The position numbers and the translations under genes are program-made. This document shows positions 26,230 to 34,749 of a DNA stretch of 64,000 nt, in pieces. The notes beneath the pieces were generated by a model. That model was not told where the DNA came from and did no database searches. It saw only the letters and a list, made by a program, of their open reading frames with translations. Origin of the DNA: Candidatus Poribacteria bacterium (GTDB taxonomy: Bacteria; Poribacteria; WGA-4E; WGA-3G). Each line of letters opens with the position of its first letter. Positions within the stretch are counted from its first letter, which is position 1. The stretch is from contig JAPPII010000037.1 in the NCBI GenBank assembly GCA_028820845.1, positions 1 to 64,000 of the forward strand. The letters are read 5' to 3'.

Positions 26230-27350
26230 GAGGGCGTTTCATAAATCGTTAATTTGTTATCGAAAGACGGTTTTGATATGGGTAACGTTTCGTATGGGTA
26301 GCCCGTATCTGACGTTCATTAGCATTGCGAGTTGCAACAATAGGATGCCAATGCCCAAAAAGGTGGAAACATAAGCGAGTCCTCGTATGGGTAAAGGTTT
26401 ATGTGCCCCTGTGATAGATAGGAGTTTGCTCAGCAAATCAAAGACGGGTTCGATTGCGGTTTTTCGTGCTTTTTGCCACGAGTTGATCTGTGTTGCGGTA
26501 TACAAGGGGTCTGCCCCTAAGAGCGGGTTGGCTTGGGCATAAGTCGTTTGTGGGGTGAGCAAAAGCACATCGGCTTCCGCAAAAGCGGCTTGGCGTTTTT
26601 TATCCACATGGTTTCCGTTATCTGCGACGATACACCGCACGCCTTTTTCAAGCAATCGGTCTTTTTTCGTATCCAAGACCTTGCGTTCATTGACGTTGGC
26701 AGGCAGGAGATCAAACATCACGGGAAAGCGCGGATACTCGTGAAATGGAGCCCGTAGCCATAGACCCACCCGTGATACCCGCTCTGAGACCACGTGGCAG
26801 TTGTATCAACACCGCGTAAGCCTTTGGGTATCTCATTGTTGTGGCGGTCCTTCTGATGCTAGACGGGCCCCCGCGGCTTTGAACAAACTTTTATCTTCAT
26901 AAACGACGGCTTGCCGAAACCCGGCTGCCCTGGTAAACCCTGAAGCGGCGATGTGTTCGGTGAAGGCTTGGAGTTTCGGGGTCAAGGTTTTATATCTCCG
27001 ACCCAAGGTCACATGAGACGGACACCCCGGCAACCGACAGGCTTCAAGGTAGAGGGGGTGATGAAATAAGTAAGTTTGCTGGGCACGCATAGAAGTGATC
27101 CCCTTCAGCGTCATCACGGTGTAAAAGACGATCAGCGAAGCATCCGAATACGTCTGGGGTCTCCCGCTTTTTGAAACTTTTTCCGCAGGTGTTGAAAACT
27201 CATCTAACAGGAAAAAAAGAAATCTGATATACTCTTGCATGTCAGGATATTTCATGGGTATCTCCGCGAATCTAATTTCTTAGGGATAAAAAAATTAATT
27301 CAAAGAGTACTATCCTGACTTTTCGCAACTATTATTTCTGAAACACCCTC
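26230..27350 (-). mobile_element. Insertion sequence, decayed, about 1.12 kb
   Basis: The ends are imperfect 17-bp inverted repeats: GAGGGCGTTTCATAAAT at 26230-26246, and at 27334-27350 the complement of GAGGGTGTTTCAGAAAT (15 of 17 match). They enclose one DDE-type transposase gene with frameshifts. No clear target duplication is seen (AAGTA occurs close to both ends but not exactly adjacent). Length and single-gene layout fit IS4/IS5-type elements. Confidence 0.75.
26257..27255 (-). pseudogene. DDE transposase, broken by frameshifts
   Basis: The first part (27255 down to about 26833) reads as a helical N-domain and start of the catalytic core (SGRPQTYSDASLIVFY, RAAGFRQAVVYEDKSLFKAAG). It then stops, while the expected continuation (WHQKDRHNNEIPKGLRG, WSQSGYHGWVYGYGLHF) is in another frame. 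A second shift leads into the C-terminal half (MFDLLPANVNERKVLD, RCIVADNGNHVDKKRQ, ending HIKTVFR). At least two frameshifts separate the halves, so no active product is expected. Confidence 0.8.
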
Positions 27351-27379
27351 AAGTAATTCAGGTTAATAGGAATTAACCA

Positions 27380-28087
27380 ATGTCCAGTCAACATGACGAT
27401 TATGTAACTTATCATAATACAGTCAATGCTCAAAATCGCTCTAACTATGAAGTTAAATACCGACTGATTGGGCAAATACCTACAGCTATTATTGCTATAT
27501 CCAGTCTCTATAACGTTTTCGTCAAAGACAACTGGCATTGGGGTATTGGGGTATTATCATTGGGGGCTATAATATGCTCACTCATAACCTATATCCTTCT
27601 TTATTACCTATTGGAATCTTCCAATTCTGTCAATGAACAATTGCTGGATATCTCCGCTAAAAATCAGAATTTGCCTCCTGACAAGCAATTGGAGGTAATG
27701 CCTGCGGATAAAAAGAGGTATGATCGACTTAGTAAGTACACGCGCCGCGTGTGTATAACCTCAATTTCTTTGTGTATTTTACTCACATTTACCACAGGAG
27801 GTACTTTCATGTCAGCAAACGATACAAAGTCCAAAATAACGAAAGTTATACCCCCTCGAACTGACACTCACAAAGGAGGCATTGTTAGTAGACCTATAGT
27901 GCCCGTAGCCCCAGAACCTAATACTATAGATGAAGGGGTTGTTACTCAACCTATAGTACCAGAGATAAGTAACCCTGATACTACACCTCCACCAGAGCAG
28001 CCAACAGAACAACCAGCCCCAAATCCTAATCCTCAACCGGAAGCACCGAAGCCAGAACCGCCTCCAGCAGATAAATCAACAGAATAG
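27380..28087 (+). CDS. Hypothetical membrane protein with proline-rich tail
   Basis: This 235-residue protein has two hydrophobic helices at about residues 34-80 (LIGQIPTAIIAISSLYNVF, GVLSLGAIICSLITYILLYY) and a third near 125-143 (VCITSISLCILLTFTTGG). A long Pro/Glu/Thr-rich tail follows (VSRPIVPVAPEPN, PPPEQPTEQPAPNPNPQPE). The tail is probably extended and outside the membrane. A small hairpin (GGTTAAT/ATTAACC) sits directly before the ATG, 13 bp from the insertion-sequence end. I do not recognise the family. It ends with a strong terminator and is a single-gene unit between mobile DNA and a repeat. Confidence 0.6.
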   Translation: MSSQHDDYVTYHNTVNAQNRSNYEVKYRLIGQIPTAIIAISSLYNVFVKDNWHWGIGVLSLGAIICSLITYILLYYLLESSNSVNEQLLDISAKNQNLPPDKQLEVMPADKKRYDRLSKYTRRVCITSISLCILLTFTTGGTFMSANDTKSKITKVIPPRTDTHKGGIVSRPIVPVAPEPNTIDEGVVTQPIVPEISNPDTTPPPEQPTEQPAPNPNPQPEAPKPEPPPADKSTE

Positions 28088-28101
28088 GTAGTTTCAAGGA
28101 A

Positions 28102-28141
28102 GAAAAAACCGCGATACCTCAATAGATGTCGCGGTTTTTTC
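28102..28141. terminator. Rho-independent terminator
   Basis: AAAAAACCGCGA and TCGCGGTTTTTT form a strong stem with a short loop, followed by TTTTTT on the plus strand. It ends the membrane-protein unit. Confidence 0.8.
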
Positions 28142-28169
28142 TTGACTATAGCGATGAAAATGCTATACT
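28142..28169 (+). promoter_or_regulatory. Sigma70-like promoter
   Basis: TTGACT (28142-28147) and TATACT (28164-28169) have a 16-bp spacer, directly after the terminator and about 190 bp before the next start codon. It probably drives the L12-NTD fusion gene. Confidence 0.55.
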
Positions 28170-28185
28170 ATTTACTGTGAAAATG

Positions 28186-28220
28186 AATTTAACCGATCCC
28201 AAAACGACTTGTTGCGAAAA
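28186..28220. repeat. Dispersed repeat, copy 2
   Basis: AATTTAACCGATCCC followed by AAAACGACTTGTTGCGAAAA differs from copy 1 (24-53) at about three of 30 positions. It lies downstream of the promoter at 28142. Confidence 0.6.
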
Positions 28221-28322
28221 ACTTTAGAAATGCTGATGAAAGCCCAAGGCGTGAAAAAGTTCCAATAAATATCGAGAGAATTCCAGATGGATCACTCATT
28301 GCTACCGAAATTTTCTAAAATT

Positions 28323-28344
28323 AAAACTACTCATTGCGAAAATC
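28323..28344. repeat. Dispersed repeat, copy 3 (partial)
   Basis: AAAACTACTCATTGCGAAAA repeats the right-hand part of the unit just before the ribosome-binding site of the L12-NTD fusion gene. Confidence 0.5.
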
Positions 28345-28360
28345 AAAGGAAAAGGTAAAC

Positions 28361-29290
28361 ATGGCTGCAGACATAAAAGCAATGGTTGAAAAAATTAGCA
28401 AACTGACCGTTCTGGAACTTTGTAAACTGATTAAAGCCTTAAAGGATAAATTTGGACTTAGGACATCAGGCATAGTTAGAGGGAATACCAACGAAGTTAC
28501 AGAGGTAGAAGCAGTCGTGGAAGAGTCTGAGGATGCCAAACCTGAAAAGGAATCAAAACGAGCCCCTATTGAAGTGCCTACGGAAAATGTCCCCGTTGAT
28601 GGACCTGTTGACGAACCTAAAGACGAAAAAGAATCAGAACCAGTTCCTGACCCTTCGTCTGCTGAAGTGCCTGACGCGGGAGAAGATCCTGCTGATAAGA
28701 TTGAAGATGAGTCAGAAAATAAAAAGGAATCAGAACCAGTTCCTGACCCTTCGTCTGCTGAAGTACCTAACGCGTCAGATGAGCCTGAGGATAAGCCTAA
28801 TGATGAGAAAAAGGTAGAGACAGATCAGAAAGAAACTATCAAAGTGAAACCAGGGTTCAATCCTGACCTCACCAACTACGATTCCAATTGGACTCCGACT
28901 AACCCGAAATCAAACAACTCATCGTCTCCACCACCTCCTATGCCTAAAGGTGAAGACTATGATTTGGTGTATGCGTGGAGATATTCTGATAATAAAAAGT
29001 TCGCTAAAATCGGTGAAAGTACAAAGCACTTGTTGCATACTCGGATGCCTGTAACGTATTATCCTACAGGTGATCCGGTATTGATTGGTATCCGAAAGTG
29101 TAAGCATAAAGCACACGCCATAGCCGTTCAGAACTATATCCTAGACGGACTAGGACGGACGCTCCCTCGTCGTGAATGGGTAAAAATTGACGAGGTGTTT
29201 AATGAGATGATTGATAAGTCATTTATATCGGATCCTGATGAACTGAAGAGAATATTTGGCAGAAATATGAAAACAGAGAAAATCGTATAA
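28361..29290 (+). CDS. Fusion of ribosomal L7/L12 N-terminal domain, acidic linker and GIY-YIG-like (T5orf172) domain
   Basis: The protein has 309 residues from the ATG at 28361 (AAAGGAAAAGG upstream). Residues about 1-36 read MAADIKAMVEKISK then LTVLELCKLIKALKDKFG, which matches the dimerising, L10-binding N-terminal domain of ribosomal protein bL12 (LTxLELxxLxKALExKFG). Residues about 50-190 form an acidic, Pro-rich linker containing two copies of KESEPVPDPSSAEVP (DNA repeats at 28631-28678 and 28727-28774). Residues about 205-290 look like a T5orf172/MUG113-type GIY-YIG domain (LVYAWRYSDNKKFAKIGEST, RMPVTYYPT, PRREWVKIDEVF). There is no L12 C-terminal domain. It could dock on the ribosomal stalk and act there as a nuclease; that is inference. 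It sits next to a restriction-modification gene and between copies of a short repeat. Confidence 0.75.
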   Translation: MAADIKAMVEKISKLTVLELCKLIKALKDKFGLRTSGIVRGNTNEVTEVEAVVEESEDAKPEKESKRAPIEVPTENVPVDGPVDEPKDEKESEPVPDPSSAEVPDAGEDPADKIEDESENKKESEPVPDPSSAEVPNASDEPEDKPNDEKKVETDQKETIKVKPGFNPDLTNYDSNWTPTNPKSNNSSSPPPPMPKGEDYDLVYAWRYSDNKKFAKIGESTKHLLHTRMPVTYYPTGDPVLIGIRKCKHKAHAIAVQNYILDGLGRTLPRREWVKIDEVFNEMIDKSFISDPDELKRIFGRNMKTEKIV

Positions 29291-29300
29291 CGAAAATTCT

Positions 29301-29334
29301 CAAGCCCAAAACTACTTATTGCGAAAATATTTAG
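29301..29334. repeat. Dispersed repeat, copy 4
   Basis: CAAGCCCAAAACTACTTATT followed by GCGAAAATATTTAG lies 10 bp after the L12-NTD fusion gene. With copies 2 and 3 it brackets that gene. Confidence 0.6.
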
Positions 29335-29394
29335 CGAATCGTTAAACAAAGGTCAGAATTAAATTGTGCCAATATGACAGGGCAAGTGAGGATA

Positions 29395-32300
29395 TTAGCC
29401 TGTAGTTATTTCTGTAGACAAATTATCAATAATCAGCGCAGACTCCACACTTACATAAACAATCCGTTCAATCGCCGCAACGAGATCGCGGGGATCTGCA
29501 AACCAGCCATTGGGGTCGTTGACGATACCGCTGTCTTTGTCCGTTGTGATTTTGTAGCGGTCAATAAACCACTCCAAAGGGGTTCTGCCGTTGACGACAT
29601 ACCGGTGCGCTGCTTCTGGGATGCCAGATAGACGAACATGCTCATTGATGACGAGGGTTGTCTTGGTCTCTTTATCGGTGAAACGCATTGCTTTTTCGGT
29701 CAACCGAAAATGGATCGGTTGCGGTTCGCCTTGATGGGAGAAGATGCATTCCAAGGGGTATTGTTCGCAGGTTTCGTAATTGAGATGGAGTTCTGCAAGG
29801 GCAACGCCTGCTTCTGCAAAGGCGTGAAAATCTGGGGCATAAGGGATGCGCGGTATCATTTTGGATAAATCATTTGCGAACTGTTCTCGATAACTCGGGG
29901 CGTGTAGAACCCCATAGACGTAATCGAAGATGTCGTCTTTGGTGATAACATCATCGCGATAATGTTCACGGAAGGCGTGCAGTGCGGTGTTAGAGATATT
30001 GTCAATACGATCAGGTGCCTCGTCAATACCGTCAAATGTACCTGTTGCGTCTGATGTATCTACAGGTTTCGGGTATTGGTAGCGTGGGAAACACTGTGAG
30101 GCATTATTGAACCCGAGATCTGGCATCGTGTCGGTTATAAGGGCAGAAAACGGCTTTTTGCTGCCGAGTCCGGGGACACATATCACATGATTTTCGCTGG
30201 AATTGTCAGGAAAAATTCGATCCAGCTGATATTTCATCTGCACAAATGTATAGTCGGCATAACAGTTCGTTGCTACAAACGGCCGATACGCGACTTTTCG
30301 GATATAGCCGCTTTCAAATCGAGGCATTTTCCTTCTGCGTAGATTGTTTTCAAGTTCACGATCCCACTTAATACCTGAGGTATGCCGGCGAACTACTTCC
30401 TCCACTGTGATTATAGGATTATTCTCTCGCTCTTGTAGAGCATTGAGATAACCCTCCGTCATTCGCTCCGCATTCTCAGTACAGGTATCACGCGAAAAGT
30501 TATAGATGTATGTGTCTTTACCTGTTGCTAATCCTCTTGAGTACAACCCAAATATCGCGTTGTCTGCTTTGCCTGCCCTCGCCTCCATTGATCCCATCGG
30601 GTAGAATTTTTGGAAAACCTTACTGCGTTGTCCTATCCAGTCGTGGTATTCATTAGGGATGATTATTTGCCAATCGCTGAAACCTTTCATGGATATTGCT
30701 TCGTGCAGTGTATCCAATTTCTCCTCGCGTGTGAGATAGTCGCCAATATCGCGATATTGAATTTTACACCCCTTGTGTGTCGCATTTGGGTTCTTAACGA
30801 GAATTGTAATAGCGACAGGGGCGCGGGAACCGCTCCCAAACACCTTTCCGCCCTCACGACGTGACACCTCTCCTTGAGTACGTTGATTTCCTCTCAGGTT
30901 CAGGACATGGATTGAACTGAACTCCTCTGCTAAACATGCCCGGACTCCTGAATCAACGTTCCCGTCAATCCATGAACCGTTGGTGACAAATGCAATGATT
31001 CCCTGTTTTTCAATTCTGTCGGATGCCCATCGGATTGCCATCTTGTAGGTGTCATAGAGACTATTTTTGTTTGTCACCGTAGAGTATTCAGTGTAAGTTT
31101 TACTGATGTGTTCTTCAAGCTCAGGATACTCTACATTCGGATTGTCGTCCGCTGCACTTCGTTGTCCTGCAGACCATGGCGGATTACCGACGATAACGCC
31201 GATAGGAAGCTGCTGTTGACGCTCGGCGCGCTCGTTGTTATCAGGTAGCCAGTCTCTTGGGAAAAGGGTTCTGTTTTTGTTTAGGTTGAACGTATCGGTT
31301 AAGACGATGCCGTTGAAGGGCTCGTAGGTACTGTCTTGTCCGCGCTGTCCTCGGAAGGCTTCCTCAATATTGACAGCGGCAATGTAGTAGGCGAGGAGGA
31401 CGATCTCGTTGGCGTGGAGTTCGGCGCGGTATTTGCGTTCGCGGTCATCAGGTTTAATAAGTCCGGATTGAATAAGACGTGCAAGGAAAATACCGGCACC
31501 GGTGAACGGATCCAGAATATGAACGCCTTCATCGCTAAGGCTTTTTCCGAATTCGTCTTGTAAAACTTCGTTTGCACTATGCAAGATAAAGTCCACGACT
31601 TCAACGGGGGTATAGACGATACCGAGGCGTTCCGCGTCCTTTTTCAGTGCGGTGGCAAAGAATTTCTCGTAGAGTTCTAACAAGACGCGTTGTCTGCCTT
31701 CACTATTGTCAATACCACGGGCGCGTATTCGGACGCTTTCGTAGAACTTCTCCAAATCCCGCGTCTCGTCCTCAAGACCGAATTCCGCAAAATCGTTGCG
31801 GAGTCTGTCAAGGGCAATTGCGACAGGGTTGCCGGAAGCGAAGTCGTAATTCTCGAAGAGTGCTTCAAAGACCGGACGGGTCAAGATATGCTGCGCCATC
31901 ATATCAATGGCATTGCTCCGCGTGATTGCGTCGTTTATAGCACTTTTCAATTCCGAATGGAAATCGTCAAACCATTCACGGAGTGCATCGTTTTCGGGGG
32001 TGTCCAGTAGGCTCTCAATGCGTCCGACGACCCGAAGGAAAATATCGGCGACATCCTTTGCCCAGCTCTCCCAGTATTTTCGGTCTCCGCACTTTTCCAC
32101 GATTTTAGCGAATATCGCATCGGGTGGGAGATCCATGGGTAGAAAGAGTTGTTGACCGTTTGCAGCATAAGATCCGATACCCTCCCCGTCCTCGTTGAGT
32201 CCTGTAAAGATAATCCGATCGGGTGTTGCGGTGTTCAGGTCGATTCTGTTGATTTCGGCGTTGAGTCTGTCGTCGTGAGAACGGAGGGCGCGGAGGACAT

Positions 32301-34197
32301 TCCACACGGAAGCAAAACGTTCATTATCATTGAGAATATCGGCGGGGTCGGCACCTGAGGGGATTGCAACTGGGAGGACGATATAGCCGTACTGCTTGCC
32401 TTCCGCTTTCCGCATGACGCGGCCGACTGCCTGAACGATGTCAACGTGTGAGTTGCGCGGACTCATGAAAAGCACGGCATCGAGTGCTGGCACATCAATC
32501 CCTTCCGAGAGGCAGCGTGCATTGGAGAGGATACGACACACACCGTTAGAAGTGCCCTTCAACCATTCAATCCGTTTCTTTCGCTGGAGTGCGTTTGTCT
32601 TCCCATCCACGTGATCGGTTTCGCATGTGAAATCAGCGGGCCGTTGGTCTTCCGGCATGCGTTCAATCGCACTTTCAATAACGCCGTTCCAGTGATGCAC
32701 AAGATTCTTTGAGGCGGCGATGGTATTCGTGAATGCGATGGCGCGGGTCAACGGTTTTATCTCTGGATCGTCAGCGGATTTCCTTTCAGGATTTTGGAGG
32801 GCACGCCAGCAGCCGACAATCTTTGTGGCATCGTTGATGTTGATTTCTTTTCCACCGGCGGTGCGATAGGTCTGTAGTGCCGCGTCCGTGCTCTGTTCCG
32901 ACATAGCGAGTACGACAACCTTGTAGTCAGAAAGCAGGTCTTGCTCGACGGCTCTGGAGAAGGGGAGTCGATGGAATTCGGGTCCGTAGGTTTCGGGATC
33001 GTCCATAGAGAAGACTTCGATGTCGTGGCGTGCTGCTTTTGCCTTCGCGCCTTCCGTATAGAGTCGTGCGGTAGCCGTCATATAGAGACGTTTCTTGGCA
33101 CGGACACGATCGGCATTGTGGACGAGAACGAAGGGTGATGTTTTGTCTCCGTTGTCTTCAATACCGGTGGTTCTGTGTGCTTCATCACACAGAATGAGAT
33201 CAAACGGGGGCGCGCCTGCGTCTTGTGCTGCCTCGACAATCGGGAGAGAGTGGTAGGTGCAGAAAACGACCTTCATATTGTTAGCGTCGGTTTTCTGGAG
33301 TGCTTTGGAGATGTCGGCGGGGTCAGTGGTAACAGGAATTTCGAGTTCCAAAATAGATGCGTCTTCAGCGGTTTTACCTGCTTTTGTATCCGAGCAGATA
33401 CCGATATAGCGGTGTGGCACACTTTGTTGTTCTGACCATTCACGCATTGCCTGTGCAAAGAGTCCGATGGAAGGGACAAGATACAGCACCCTACCCCCAA
33501 CACCCGCAAGATACTCAGCGATTCGGAGTGCTGCGAAGGTCTTACCCGTGCCGCATGCCATAATCAGTTTGCCGCGATCGGATTCTTTGAAGCCGTTAAT
33601 AACGTCGTTAAACGCCTCTCTCTGATGTTCGCGTAGGCTGAAGGTCTCTTGTTGGTAGTCGAGTTGCTCGGCCTCTTGAATGCTGAGATCGGGCCATGCT
33701 ACCGGTCGGCTGGCGAGGTCGGCGGCACTGATACGTTGGCATGGCGGTTGCAATCCGTCAAGGGTTCTGTGGAGGTTGGCACTCCAGTCGTGTGCCGTGT
33801 CTACGAACATTCGGGAGGTGAAGGGTTCACGTGCCGAAGCGGAGATGAATGTATCCAAGTCTTTTTTTGAAATGCGTGTGGTCTCGGCATAGCACTTACA
33901 CTGAATCGCGCAGTAGCCGCCATCGCGTTCTGCTGCGACGAGATCGATGCCTATATCAACGCCGTCGAATTCTGGACGGAGTGCTGCCCATTCCGACCAG
34001 AGGTAGACTTCGGAGAATCGTTTTTGGTAGAAAGGATCTTCAAGGAAATATGTTCTGATGAGTCGCTCGAAAAGTTTGCCTTTTCCGTAGTGTGTATTGG
34101 CGTTTTCTCGGATGTAATTGAGGGCGGTGTAGAATCCGTTATCTGTTTTTTCGGTTTCGGTTCCCAAGGCGAGATAGGTTTGTGTTGTTTCTGACAT
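29395..34197 (-). CDS. Type ISP restriction-modification enzyme (single polypeptide)
   Basis: This 1600-residue protein has all parts of LlaGI/LlaBIII-type enzymes in order. An Mrr-like PD-(D/E)XK nuclease (about 40-170) carries GIDLVAAE and IQCK. An SF2 helicase/translocase (about 195-700) has Walker A ACGTGKT, DEAH and a C-half ending ARCLSEGIDVP and QAVGRVMRKAEG. An N6-adenine methyltransferase (about 880-1150) has motif I DPFTGAGIFLARLI and motif IV NPPW. A C-terminal target-recognition region (about 1250-1600) includes VAYRPFVATNCYADYTFVQ. One protein therefore methylates and restricts by DNA translocation. I start at the ATG at 34197. The frame is intact. Confidence 0.93.
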   Translation of the reverse strand: MSETTQTYLALGTETEKTDNGFYTALNYIRENANTHYGKGKLFERLIRTYFLEDPFYQKRFSEVYLWSEWAALRPEFDGVDIGIDLVAAERDGGYCAIQCKCYAETTRISKKDLDTFISASAREPFTSRMFVDTAHDWSANLHRTLDGLQPPCQRISAADLASRPVAWPDLSIQEAEQLDYQQETFSLREHQREAFNDVINGFKESDRGKLIMACGTGKTFAALRIAEYLAGVGGRVLYLVPSIGLFAQAMREWSEQQSVPHRYIGICSDTKAGKTAEDASILELEIPVTTDPADISKALQKTDANNMKVVFCTYHSLPIVEAAQDAGAPPFDLILCDEAHRTTGIEDNGDKTSPFVLVHNADRVRAKKRLYMTATARLYTEGAKAKAARHDIEVFSMDDPETYGPEFHRLPFSRAVEQDLLSDYKVVVLAMSEQSTDAALQTYRTAGGKEININDATKIVGCWRALQNPERKSADDPEIKPLTRAIAFTNTIAASKNLVHHWNGVIESAIERMPEDQRPADFTCETDHVDGKTNALQRKKRIEWLKGTSNGVCRILSNARCLSEGIDVPALDAVLFMSPRNSHVDIVQAVGRVMRKAEGKQYGYIVLPVAIPSGADPADILNDNERFASVWNVLRALRSHDDRLNAEINRIDLNTATPDRIIFTGLNEDGEGIGSYAANGQQLFLPMDLPPDAIFAKIVEKCGDRKYWESWAKDVADIFLRVVGRIESLLDTPENDALREWFDDFHSELKSAINDAITRSNAIDMMAQHILTRPVFEALFENYDFASGNPVAIALDRLRNDFAEFGLEDETRDLEKFYESVRIRARGIDNSEGRQRVLLELYEKFFATALKKDAERLGIVYTPVEVVDFILHSANEVLQDEFGKSLSDEGVHILDPFTGAGIFLARLIQSGLIKPDDRERKYRAELHANEIVLLAYYIAAVNIEEAFRGQRGQDSTYEPFNGIVLTDTFNLNKNRTLFPRDWLPDNNERAERQQQLPIGVIVGNPPWSAGQRSAADDNPNVEYPELEEHISKTYTEYSTVTNKNSLYDTYKMAIRWASDRIEKQGIIAFVTNGSWIDGNVDSGVRACLAEEFSSIHVLNLRGNQRTQGEVSRREGGKVFGSGSRAPVAITILVKNPNATHKGCKIQYRDIGDYLTREEKLDTLHEAISMKGFSDWQIIIPNEYHDWIGQRSKVFQKFYPMGSMEARAGKADNAIFGLYSRGLATGKDTYIYNFSRDTCTENAERMTEGYLNALQERENNPIITVEEVVRRHTSGIKWDRELENNLRRRKMPRFESGYIRKVAYRPFVATNCYADYTFVQMKYQLDRIFPDNSSENHVICVPGLGSKKPFSALITDTMPDLGFNNASQCFPRYQYPKPVDTSDATGTFDGIDEAPDRIDNISNTALHAFREHYRDDVITKDDIFDYVYGVLHAPSYREQFANDLSKMIPRIPYAPDFHAFAEAGVALAELHLNYETCEQYPLECIFSHQGEPQPIHFRLTEKAMRFTDKETKTTLVINEHVRLSGIPEAAHRYVVNGRTPLEWFIDRYKITTDKDSGIVNDPNGWFADPRDLVAAIERIVYVSVESALIIDNLSTEITTG

Positions 34198-34422
34198 ATT
34201 GGTTTTCTCCACTAGGCAGATTCCTTCGGTTGGATGCACAGGCTAACAGCCTATGCTACATAGGATATCTGATGGTGAGGGAAAAGTCAAGTTTTTTGTT
34301 GCGGTTGGAAAACTGTGAAGAAACGCCTAAGCAACACCCTATTGGGCAGTGGGTCAAAAACGCAAAAAAAAGTTTTGTGCGTTGAATAAATGCCGAAAAT
34401 CTGATAGAATATCTCTCAGGCA

Positions 34423-34544
34423 TAGGACTTACGCAATTTTGACTGCAGCCCGTTCTGTTTGATGCGAATTTTCGGAAAACACAGTGTTCTCATGCCACAA
34501 ACTGGGAAGTTTGTGCTACAAAAGAGCAGCATCCGTAAGTCCTA
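34423..34544. mobile_element. MITE-like element A
   Basis: About 122 bp with terminal inverted repeats TAGGACTTACGC (left) and CGTAAGTCCTA (right), and an internal CACAAACT/AGTTTGTG hairpin. It has no coding capacity. Confidence 0.6.
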
Positions 34545-34608
34545 AGGCAGAAAAGGAGTGCCATTTTACAGGATGCCTATTTTTTTCCTTTTGGTTATCT
34601 TAATTCAT

Positions 34609-34700
34609 CAGGACTTACGCAAAATGACGGAATTCTGCTACCTATCACGTGATTCGGTGCGGTTAGAAACCGCACCTACCAGGGGTGTGCGTAAGTCCTA
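34609..34700. mobile_element. MITE-like element B containing the GCGGTT hairpin
   Basis: About 92 bp with the same ends as element A (AGGACTTACGC and GCGTAAGTCCT). Inside, at 34656-34676, lies the dispersed hairpin GTGCGGTTAGAAACCGCAC followed by CTACC. So one repeat family is nested in, or carried by, the other. Confidence 0.6.
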
Positions 34701-34749
34701 TTTATAAAATTGTCCAAACTTTAGTCATCTATATCCGGATGAAAATACG

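Noticed and set aside
28186-29334. Integron cassette array with attC sites
   Set aside because: The repeat copies lack the paired RYYYAAC/GTTRRRY core sites and palindromic folding of attC, and no integrase is present.
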